From positions 9,919,387-9,983,386 of the forward strand of contig NC_064034.1 of the NCBI RefSeq assembly GCF_932526225.1: 64,000 nucleotides of DNA. The letters are read 5' to 3'. This document shows, piece after piece, positions 45,801-57,800 of the stretch. The notes below the pieces were generated by a model. That model had not been told where the DNA came from. It was given only the letters and a program-made list of their open reading frames with translations, and searched no databases. The DNA comes from Nematostella vectensis (taxonomy: Eukaryota; Cnidaria; Anthozoa; Actiniaria; Edwardsiidae). The position numbers and the translations under genes were made by a program. How positions within the stretch are numbered: the stretch's first letter is position 1; the number at the start of each line of letters is the position of its first letter.

Positions 45801-48800
45801 AACGGTTAGAGGGCGAAGGTCTTAGGTGAGGCATTATAACGGTTAGAGGGCGAAGATCTTGGGTAACGCATCATAATGGTTAGAGGGCGAAGGTCTTAGG
45901 TAACGCATAATAACGGTTAGAGGGCGAAGGTCTTAGGTGAGGCATAATAACGGTTAGAGGGCGAAGGTCTTGGGTAAGGCATAATAACGGTTAGAGGGCG
46001 AAGGTCTTGCGTAACGCATAATAACGGTTAGAGGGCGAAGGTCTTGGGTAAGGCATAATAACGGTTAGAGGGCGAAGGTCATGGGTAAGGCATAATAACG
46101 GTTAGAGGGCGAAGGTCTTGGGTAAGGCATAATAACGGTTAGAGGGCGAAGGTCTTAGGTTAGGCATAATAACGGTTAGAGGGCGAAGGTCTTAGGTAAC
46201 GCATAATAACGGTTAGAGGGCGAAGATCATGGGTAAGGCATAATAACGGTAAAAGGGCGAAGGTCTTGGGTAAGGCATAATAACGGTTAAAGGGCGAAGG
46301 TCTTGGGTAAGGCATAATAACGGTAAGAGGGCGAAGGTCATAGATAAGGCATAATAACGGTTAAAGGGCGAAGGTCTTGGGTAAGGCATAATAACGGTTA
46401 GAGGGCGAAGGTCTTGGGTAAGGCATAATAACGGCTAGAAGGCGAAGGTCTTGGGTAAGGCATAATAACGGTTAGAGGGCGAAGGTCTTGGGTAAGGCAT
46501 AATAACGGTTAGAGGGCGAAGGTCATGGGTAAGGCATAATAACAGTAAAAGGGCGAAGGCCTTGGGTAAGGCATAATAACGGTTAAAGGGCGAAGGTCTT
46601 GGGTAAGGCATAATAACGGTTAGAGGGCGAAGGTCTTGGGTAAGGCATAATAACGGTTAGAGGGCGAAGGTCTTAGGTGAGGCATAATAACGGTTAGAGG
46701 GCGAAGATCTTGGGTAACGCATAATAACGGTTAAAGGGCGAAGGTCTTGGGTAAGGCATAATAACGGTTAGAGGGCGAAGGTCATGGGTAAGGCATAATA
46801 ACGGTTAAAGGGCGAAGGTCTTGGGTAAGGCATAATAACGGTTAGAGGGCGAAGGTCTTGGGTGAGGCATAATAACGGTTAGAGGGCGAAGGTCTTGGGT
46901 GAGGCATAATAACGGTTAAAGGGCGAAGGTCTTGGGTACGTCAAAGGAAAGAGTTAGATAATGGACGCGACAGATCTATGGGATTTAGGGCACGATTTAG
47001 CGCACTAATTACTAACTACATTCCCCACTAATTCCCTATTGTTCAATGCCCTTGCCGACACCTTAATTACTATGAAATTTAGGGGGTTCAAATGGAGGGC
47101 GCTGATTGGTCCAGTGGCAGTGATCATTTTCTAATAACAGTTAGATGGAGAAAGTCTTGGGTAAGGCAACAAAAAGATAAGTAAAACATAAAAGAATAAA
47201 AACGATTGAGAATTAATAGTCTTATGAAATCCTCTATAGATATTTTACGGACAAGCCTCTCTAAGTGTTTTTCATTTACATTTATGGAATTTTTGTTTAC
47301 TTGTCCAACCCTTCAGAACCACTTTAGACGAGACATCGGTTTGACTTACAGGCGAAAAAGAGATTTAACGGATTTAACCATTTGGATATTGCTACATAAA
47401 TACCCAAATTCCCCCAAAAATATCAGAGAAGAATTTTTAAACACTTTTTTTAAAGATAGTAAAAAGTACAAAAAGAATACCAACCTTCCTTGGCGCTTGC
47501 CGTGTAGCCGTGCTCTATGTGCAGCGTGGTACTTGTCGAACTCAGAAGAAGCAGTGATTTTTTTGTTTTGGATTGTCTTTCTCTGCATACCCAGTGGACT
47601 TATGCATGCTCGCTCTGACGGAAAAATCAGTTATTGAACGATAAGCGCGATGGCACCGAAGATACAGGCGATGCAAAAATATTGTGAATGGGAAAATGCA
47701 GGGGCACTATCAATATCAAAGTTTGCCCAGTCGGCAATAGAAAGACGACTTTGATGGTGATGATAATAATAATGTTGACTTTGATGATGAGAGCAATGAT
47801 AATAATGATCACGATGATGTTGTTTTGTTGAAAATAATGATGATGTTGGTGAGATGATAATGATGATGATAGTGGTCTTCCTGCTGCTGCTATAATTATT
47901 TCGATGCTGGAGATGATAATGGTGATGATTATGGTGGTGATGATGATGATGATAATGATATTGTTGTTAATGATTGGCGACTAAGACTATAATGATAATC
48001 ATAGCCATCTAAATGGACCATTGGTAGTGAAGGAAATACCTTGACACCCATAGAGTTCGACTCGCATCGACATCCAACTGTACCACGTGACTGGGTAGAC
48101 GCGGACGTAGACAGCCCGGAATTTGCGCTGGAATTTGTGCAGGACGATGGTGTGTCGATCATTGTTGCCGTCAAAAGTCTGCCAGAAATTAAGTACACGT
48201 GTTATATGCCTCTGTATCGTCAAAAGACGTGCAAGTTATGCACGTCAATGTGTTAAACACTGGTGGATTGACAGGCACATATTGATTATACTTTGTCCCC
48301 TTTGTACCCTTTGTCCCTTTTCCTTTCGTTTTTTGTTACCGATGTTAGAGCCTCTTACCTTGATACGTTTATTGACCCTATACCAGCGGTAGCTCATGCC
48401 ATCCGTGCTATATTTGATCCTATAGGTCTTCACCCATTGATTGGCATCTTGGCGACCTTGAGTTGCGATACCACTAAACGTTCTAATGTCGACAAAGTTG
48501 ATCTGTAAAACGATATAAGGGCAAGCAAAATTAAAAGCGAAATCATTAAAAATATGTCATCAACAAGAAACATCATTGTCTTTAAAGGGGCAGTGTATGT
48601 TCTGCGCATGTCTGGAGTTAGTGTTTATTGTAGGCTTTTAGTTGTCTACAAACAGTTAAAATTTTTAAAAGCTGTCAATACCTTGTTAAAATAATATGCA
48701 ATATTCTATTGAAAACTATGTTTATTGACAGTTTGTGGTCATTTTTTATTGTTTAAAGTCTCCTACTAAAAGCTTATTAGTCAGTATTAGAATTTCACGG

Positions 48801-51800
48801 AAATTCATTGTGTCAGGGCCATAGAGCTATTGCAAAGCTCTTAACCATGACACTCCCCCTTTAAACATCGATAATCATCATCATCATCATCGCCGCCGCC
48901 GCCGCCGCCGCGTCTCAGTGTAGGCAAGCCGCCCCCGTGTCGTCATCACCATCATCATCATCATCAACATTATCATCATCAGTACGTCTGAAATGGGGAC
49001 CCACCTGCAGCCATTGGCTTCGGTCATTTCGGTTCTTGGGTTTTCCACTCCACGAATATCTGTTGTTAAGGCGGCCGTGCCACGGTGCCAGTGCGGCGTT
49101 GTAGTATTTGGAAGCGGTCATCCGTCCGCTACGGACGCGACGATCCTCCACCCCCATAGGCATGAAACAGCGATCTTAAACATACGAAGCAAGTGGCATA
49201 ATTTAGTAGAGGCCCTAGTAGGCCTATGACAGCTTCACATAAATAATCGAACTTTACGACAATATCTATCTGGACCAAGCATGACGCTTGTAATCGCATG
49301 ACGGTGCGTGACGTTGCGTTACTCACCCTCGGCACATCCGTAGAGCTCCCAGCGCATGGTAATGCTACCATGCCATCTGTACGGATGGAGGCGGACAAAG
49401 CGCCCGCGGATTCTCGGGAACAGGCGATGCATTACAACTGAATTAGCGTCTTTGTTTCCATTGAAATACTACATAAAAACACCACAATTAGTGATTTATC
49501 TTGAATTACCCACTCTTTTTAGATATAGTTAAGAATTAACCTGCTTTTCCTCTAAATTGTTCCAAGCTACATTAAGAAAAACGGTCATTAGAGTTTGTAG
49601 TGATGATAGGCAAACTTGTTATTCATATGCCATTCTCACAGCCTGTTCAGGTAATTGAAGAATTGCATATACATATGTTGTTGTTTAATGGATTTAAGGT
49701 ATCGTGAACGATTAACGTACTTTTCTTGCGCTGTTCTGGCGGTATTCCATAAAGCTTGCACCGTCACTGCTGAACATCAAATAGTACTGCCAAACCCAGT
49801 GGTTCCTGGCACGGTTACCCTGAGTCGCGATCTTCACTACACGTGACAAGCGTCCGAAGTCTACCATCAGCCACTGGTAGTGGTTGTTAAACTTAGGGAT
49901 CCAAGCACTTCCCACATGGAGGCGAGATGCCGCGGCACCATTATTGGCGTTTACCTCAGACGCAGCGGAGATGCGTTTGTTTGGAATACGACGGCTTTGC
50001 AGTCCCATGGGAAGATTGCACAGTTTTCCTGTTGATAAAATTGTTATTCACAGTAAAAACGGGTCTCTAGAAGAAGAAGGTAAAACGCTGAGGAGGACTA
50101 CGTAAGCTGCGCATCCTGACTGGATCAGGATTGTATCATTTGTGAGACTCAAGTCAGCTTGAAACGGAGAGTTAGAGAATAGGTAACGTCAGTTTTCTCT
50201 AAGTAGCAGTGCGTCAGAAGCATTGTGTCCTCTCACCTGTGATGCAACCGAAGAACTCGAGTCTCATTGCTATTCTGCTGTGCCAGCTGACCGGGTGAAC
50301 ACGGAAATAGCGTCCATTCAGCGGTGTCTTGAATGTGTTAGTGACCGGGATATAGCGATCATAATTTCCCTCGAAGATCTTTCTCTTGCCATTTTCTTTA
50401 TAGATCTTGAAGTTGATGCCGTTGCTGCTGTATGTAACGTAATAGCTCTTTACCCATTGGTTAGAGTTCTGCCGACCTTGTGTGACGACCCGAGTCACGC
50501 GCGCACTCGTGCCGAAGTCCACTTGGATCCATTGCTTTCTGTTTAGTGCCCTGGCACACCAAGCGCCACCGCGGCGCCCAGCACGTGTACCGTGCAAACG
50601 AGCGTTGAACGCGCTGCAGTAGAAATTTTGGAACGATGATGCGCGGAACTGCGGATCTGCTATTGTGCCGCTCTCGAGACCAATTGGCATATCACAACGA
50701 TCTGGATAAAAAATAGAGAATTGTCAATAAATAAATTTGGGGAACTAATCACCCTGTTTGCGAGTTACAAAGGAGCAAGTTGCCTTTTTGTTAAGGTATA
50801 AAGGGCGCTTTACGCAGCCAGCGTAGTCCTTATGCTGGACCACGAAACATAACATAGAACTGAAATTGTTTAAATGGAGGGAAGAAAACAAGAGCAACCG
50901 GAAAAATAAACCTCTGAGCCATGGCATGAATGAACGATCTCAAATCACGTCAGAACCGAAAATCACCCAGAGCACAGTGGCACAAGCAACAATGCTTTGC
51001 AGACTACACCACCAGGCTCTCCTGTGAGCTATAATAACAGTTAGCTATGGTAAAACACTCGGAACACATGAAAGTGGTTCTTAGAACACATGAGAGTGAT
51101 TCTTGGAACACATGAGAGTGGTTCTTAGAACACATGAAAGTGGTTCTTGGTACGCATAAAAGAGATTCTTGGAACGCATAAAATGGGTTTATGGAACGCA
51201 TGAAAGTTGTTCTTTGTACGCATAAAAGAGATTCTTGGAACGCATAAAATGGGTTTATGAAAAACATGGAAGTGGTTCTTGTAACACATGAAAGTGGTAC
51301 TTACTCCAGTTACATCCGTAGAGCTCAATCTTCATAGAGATGGGTCCGTGCCAGCTTCGAGGTTCGATCCGAATGTATTTACCGTAGAGCGCGGGAGTAA
51401 AGGCCTGAGTCTCTACGCTATAGCCATCCCAATTGGAATACACATTCTAAAGGAGGGAATGATGAACTTAGTAGCAATAAAACTAACAATGAGTATGATG
51501 TGGAGCCCCAAGGAAATTATGTCCATTTTTTTCAAATGGTTGCAGGCACATGGCTCCAAAAACTTGGGTAAGTTTTGGCATAGTAAATACGCTTTATTTA
51601 CGAGATATTGCACTAACATTTGGCTTATTCATGAAAAACCTTGAAGCCGAAAGAACTATTCAGTTGAATAGCAATCGAATATGCGTTTGAAAGCAATTGA
51701 AAGGAGTAATGCTCTTAGTCATCTTGGTGTATTTGCTACGGTTCTGTCCGATCAGAATTCCATTACATCTTCTTAATTAAAAGCGGGTTTTCGTATCAGG

Positions 51801-54800
51801 ACACGTAGGTTGAAGGGACGATAAGGGATATTGGGTTGGTAGCAGCAGGCACAAAACAAGAAAGGAAGATGAGGGGTAGGTGTGTGGGCAAGTGGGGAGA
51901 GTAGGGAGAAAAAAAGGTGAGTAAAAGGACCAGAGAAATAATATGTGCACACAAATGTATTCCGCCGCGAATCGTCACAAGTAGCTTACCTTATTTGGCT
52001 CCCACCACTCTCTATACGTGCTGAAATAGACGCCATCCAGACTGGACTTAATCCAGTAATACCGGACAAACCAGTTATTGTTGCGGCCTTGAGTCGCCAA
52101 CCCGCTGATCTTCATGGTTCGCCCGAGGTTGACCATCAACCACTGCTTGTGGTTGCTGTGACGAGCTGTCCATGATCTCGAATTGTGTAATCGAGCCCGA
52201 TTCGCTTCGTAGCCATTTTGGTTTGATGATGACACAATTTGGTTTGCTTTGATGCGCCCATTTTGCATACCAACGGCTCTAGCGCAGGAATTTCCTATAA
52301 GAAACAGATCGAAGATATGATCATAATCATGCAATTAGGGGCATTTATGGCGTAAAGGATGTAGACATTTCTTGGTTTATTTTGGCGTTTGTTTGTCACT
52401 TTAAAAGTCACGTGATTTATTAATGCAGGTCGCCTATTGTACAGGTCTCTCTCTCCTCTGCCCCAGTGCTTCCATCGCACCTTTTTTATCTTATAGGCTG
52501 ACGGAGAATAAATTGAATGTCCATAAGCAAACAGCCTTACCTTTGCCGTGCAAACATCCGTACAGCTCGACTCGGAGACCAAAATAGCGATATCTGGTGC
52601 GCGGATGCACTCGGATATAACGCGCCTTGATCCGAGGTCTGATCCTATTTCGTACGGTGTGGTGGTAGTCAAAGTTGCCCTGGAAAATCTAGGAGTACAA
52701 ATAAAAATACTGTCAACCAATCTACAAGTATGTAATGACTTTTGCTGTTAGGGTTCGATAATGAAGGATCTCATTTTAAAAAAATGAAATGGATGTATAT
52801 ACCTCTTTCAATTAAGGTTTCGAGAATAAAGTATTTACTTTTTGTTATACAAACCAATTTTCTTAACGGTTTTTTTTGTCCGTTTAGTCCTTTTAGCCTT
52901 CTTGACGTTCAATTACTCTGGTCCGTGCCAAGGAGTGTAAATATGACAAAATTGGCGGGCCTATACAGAAACCTTGTGTTTTCTATAAAAGCTATGGTCA
53001 ATCAGTCGGTTTGAAACCAGATACAAGGGGCTTATCAGTAAATCATAATTAAAATCCAGGTCACACCCGCCGTCGAACTCATACCTTCACACCTCCATAA
53101 GGCTGATACATCTTGAACCGTTTCCCGTCCTTGCTGTAGGAAAGCACATAAGTCTTGACCCACTCGTTGGCACGGTATCGACTCTGTGTTGCTATTCCCG
53201 TCACGGTAGCCATCTTGCCCATGTCTATCTGTAGGTACTGGTGGGTGTTCTGATGCTTTGGTACCCAGCCTCCCACGCGACCTGCGCGGTTCAAGGCATT
53301 GAGTCGAGCGCGGTCGGGGGAATAGGCCGTTGACCGGAAAGGAGTTGTAGAGCGCAGATTTCCTTTGGGAATGCGTCCATCCTCAAGGCCAAGAGGTAGA
53401 TAACAGGAACCTGAAAATGACATAAATATATAGTGTTATTGAATGCCCTTTGTTATCGGTTTTATCTAACGGTCTACTTGACGGTTTAACTAGCAAAAAC
53501 ATAAAAATAAATTAATAAAACATTAACAATTGAAGTATTATAATGTATTATCAATTTCTCATTGATATTATATATTGTTTCTCGTTGAAGCGAGATTGGA
53601 TGATGTGCGTGAATCACATTATATGTGAGCGTAAAATGGCGAGGTTTTTTTTAACCAATGTAGCCGTGAAATTTAAGTTAGAGTCTCAAAAGCATTCATA
53701 ACGATTTAGGAGACAATGAACGTATAAATACCCTGTATTCTAATATATAGCTCATATCGGTATAATAATTATAATATCTAATCTAATTTATCAAGATCGG
53801 GATCTCCACCAACTGAGTTAAAAACGTCGTTAATTATGCAAAGACAAGGCCCCTTGATGTAAAGCAATACTTACTGGTGTGACATCCGTAGAACTCGACG
53901 CGCATGGCAATCTGGCTACGCCAGCCGTAAGGATGTACGCGGATGTAGCGGGCGCGGATGGACGGATTGAAAACATTAGGTACAACGCTGTTCCTGTCAC
54001 GATTTCCGGTGAAATACTATAAAAAAGAATAAGAAAATTTTCTTTATACTCGCTGTCATTATAATTTCCCATTTTAATGGTAGAGACTCTAATGGTAGAA
54101 CTTTTGGCTTTTGCTGCGTATGTTGAGTCTTTATATTCGTCAACACCCATTGGTCACATTTATTTTATAAAAGCAGAAAGCCCGATTGGTTGCAGGGCCC
54201 AAACAAATAATATATTGTTTGGCATATACAACAAGTATAACAACAACAAGTATACAACAAGTATAGGCCAACCGAAAGCTTCTCTAAAAAGTATATTGGG
54301 GATTTTCGTTTAGTGTATAAGTAGTACCTTGATGGCACTAAACTCCATGTATTGGACAAAATGCACGAGGTCCACGCTGCTGGAGACTGAAAAGCGAGTG
54401 ACCCAGTAATCATAGTCCCTGTGGCCTTGCGAAGCGATGCGCACGATCTTGCTTGGCTTGCCGAAGTCAACCTTGAAAAAAATAGTGGTGTTAAGATAAA
54501 TTTAAACAGAATATCGAGAAATTTCCATCAAATGGGCTTCAAAAATCTTGAAAGGAATACTTTTGAAGGCTTTAAACATGTAGATTATTTGTTGTATTTC
54601 CATTGAAATATTTTTATTGGAAGCTAAGTATAGGCCCTAAAGCTATGTATTTGGCGGGGTTTTTCCCGTAATTCTAATTGATTATCTCTTAACTCAACTT
54701 CGCTTGACAACAACTGTGAGATGAAAACGAGTATGTGCAGCGCAAATACTAGGGAGCATGGCATGAAATAGGGGTACCGTTTGTTGTTAATTTGAACACT

Positions 54801-57800
54801 GACATGGCGACGACGCGTCATTTACGCCAGCACTGCGGCCTTAGATAAACATTGCGATTTTACACTAGGAAACACTTGATGTATATCAACCGAACGACAA
54901 ATGGGCCGAATATGACGAGGTTACTTTTGTGGGTAAAACTTGAACCACGTGATCTCTTACAACGCTATGTGTGAAACCCTGAAGACCAAAAGTGTGTTGT
55001 GTGTAGACAGAGCAAAAAATGGCATGAAATTTTCCAATTCTAAATATATAAGCTCAAGATTCCGCATACAAGGAGTTCCTCTGGCCAAAAGCTTAATTCC
55101 AAATTTTAAAGAAATTTAGAAGATATTAGCGAGCAAAGTTGGCTTAATTTCTGATCAGAGCCCAACTTCTCCCTAAAAACGAGGAGAATTTATACATTTG
55201 AAAATTGCACTTCAAGCCTCATATCTCGAAGACGAATCCTTTAGAAAAAAACACTTTTTCATATATTTGTTTACATAACATAAGGAACCTCTATGCAAAA
55301 ATTCAAGCTTACCGAAGTTAACCAGACCTTATTTTGGGAAAACTTGCCTTTTTTTTTGCTCTGTCGTTGTGTGTTACGTTTATTGTCTTGTCATTTTTAT
55401 CTCTTGTCCATACATATTCCTCCTGTACACGTTTTTTACTGGTCTCTTATCGTCTCTTATCGATCTACATAGTCCTTCTACGTCCCTCTCTAGGCTCCTT
55501 GTCCCTTATATGTCTCTATTTCGCTCTTACCTGCAGCCATTGGTAGCGGTTGTTGACTCTGGGCCTCCAGCCGCCCAAATAGCGTCCTTGTCTCGCTGCT
55601 TGTAGTCTTCCACGATTGGCGGCGAAGTAGCGGTTGTACTGGGACGAGGCTGTGATGCGCGCGTTACTGATACCTCGTTTTTCCATCCCCATTGGAAGGT
55701 TACACATTTTTCCTGACGGAATTCAGCAACATAAATAAGAAAAAAATGTATCTTCGTACGTTTAGTCTTCATATTGTGTTTCGTAAACCTTAAAGCGACA
55801 ACTAACTCTCTGAAGCTATTACACAATATGCTGCAGTCAAATAGGTATATTTTCTAAGTAAATCTGAAATAGCTTTTTATAGCATTTTTGAAAAATATTT
55901 ATTACTGCGGTCATTGTCATAACATTTTAACGACAATAACAAAATAAACAAATAATATACACGCACTTGTATATTGTCCTTTACACAGTTTCTAAACGCT
56001 TACGCTTTAATACGCATTATTAAACTAAGAATTTTCATGCTGGGATGAGGAAAACAAGCTTTTGGTTAATCCAGATACACTTAACAAGTCAAATCCAAGG
56101 CCGAAAAACAGAACGATATTATCCATGTCTCGACCGGGAATTGAACCCCTTTAAGCAGAGGTGAGTGGCCCCATACGCTGACACGTTAACACACTGAGTC
56201 ATCCGTGGTGAGTGGCCCCACACGCTGACACGATAACAAACTGAGTCACCCGTGGTGAGTGCCCCCATACGCTGACACGTTAACAGACTGAGTCACCCGT
56301 GGTGAGTGGCCACATACGCTGACACGTTAACACACTGAGTCACCCGTGGTGAGTGGCCCCATACGCTGACACAGTGAGTCACCCGTGGTGAGTGGCCCCA
56401 TACGCTGACACGTTAACACACTGAGTCACCAGTGGTGAGTGGCCCCATACGCTGACATGCTAACACACTGAGGCACCCGTGGTGAGAGGCCCCATACGCA
56501 TAACACATTGAGCTACGAGATCGCTTACCAATTCTGCACCCATAGATCTCCGTCCTGAGCGCCACGTGACCATACCAAGTCTGAGGGTGGATCCGCACGT
56601 ACTGCGCGACCACAGGGGGGATGAGGCGGAGAACATTGACGCGGTAGCGGTCGTTATTCCCCTGGAAGATTCTTTCATACTTGCCAACCTTATAGAACGC
56701 AAACTTGGAACCGTCCTTGCTGTAGGATAGCTTAAAGGTCTCGGTCCATTGATTGGCGTCGTATCGGCCTTGAATAGCAATGCGATTGACACGCGAGCGC
56801 GCGCCTAGGTTAATTTGAAGCCATTGTTTGTTGTTGTTGATACGCGGGACCCAACCACCTCGGTAGTGTCCGTGGTTACGGTCCTGTAACTTCGAGCTCC
56901 AAGGTCCGTAATAATGATTGGCCATGGATGTAGTCGAGAACATAGACTTTCTGATGCGATGGTCTTGTACTCCCAGTGGCGTATCACAGGGATCTGAGAA
57001 AAAAAATTGTCCATAGGTCAAATTCCGCCGTGTCTAATCTTATTATTTGAATTGGGAGCATGAAAAATTCGACGTTTGGATCGATTAAATTTGGCACGGC
57101 ACTGAGCCAGGCCGCGTTAGTCGTGCTTTACGGCAAAAGCACGACCCCATTTCAAACGTCGAGCTTTTGCTGTTCCGAATCAAATGCCATATTTGTTTTC
57201 TGACTTGTTCAACAAAAATCCGCATTAAGTTAACTTTGCCTGCTGGAGTTTTATTTAGCCCGACTCATTTAGTGCAACTTTTGAATCAATGTCGAAACTA
57301 AATGTACACATGTGTAGACACAAATGTGTAGACATTTCGATTCGGCACGGCAGGAGCGCATCGTATCATTTGGCATGGAGACTCATTAGGGTGTCCGTCC
57401 ATTGGCTAGCCACTCATTCACTTTGAAACACGTCTCAAATGCGAAGCCTTTTCTCACTAGACCTTCTCCATCTTTCCTCCCAGCCCCTAGCATCCCTCGG
57501 CTCCCAGTTTCAATTTTCCCTTTCGCATTTGACTAGTACCTGGTCTTACCCTCTAATGATAAACCTTGTACTAGAATACACGTAAGGTTGCTTAACATTT
57601 CGAAGAGCTGTACGAAATATCCCACCTTTCCATTTTGTAACTCTATATATTTGTTTTTGTCATCCCCATTCTTGCCATTCCACGCCAACATATATGCTCC
57701 ACATTTTTCTCCTCTAGATTATCTCTCCACCTACAACCCCCCCCCGTCCCACCCCCCCCCCCCCTAGGTGCCTTGGTACGAATACCCGCTTTCAACCGAA

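Noticed and set aside
45312-46936. CRISPR-like regular array
   Set aside because: Units are contiguous with no unique spacers, in an intron of an animal gene.
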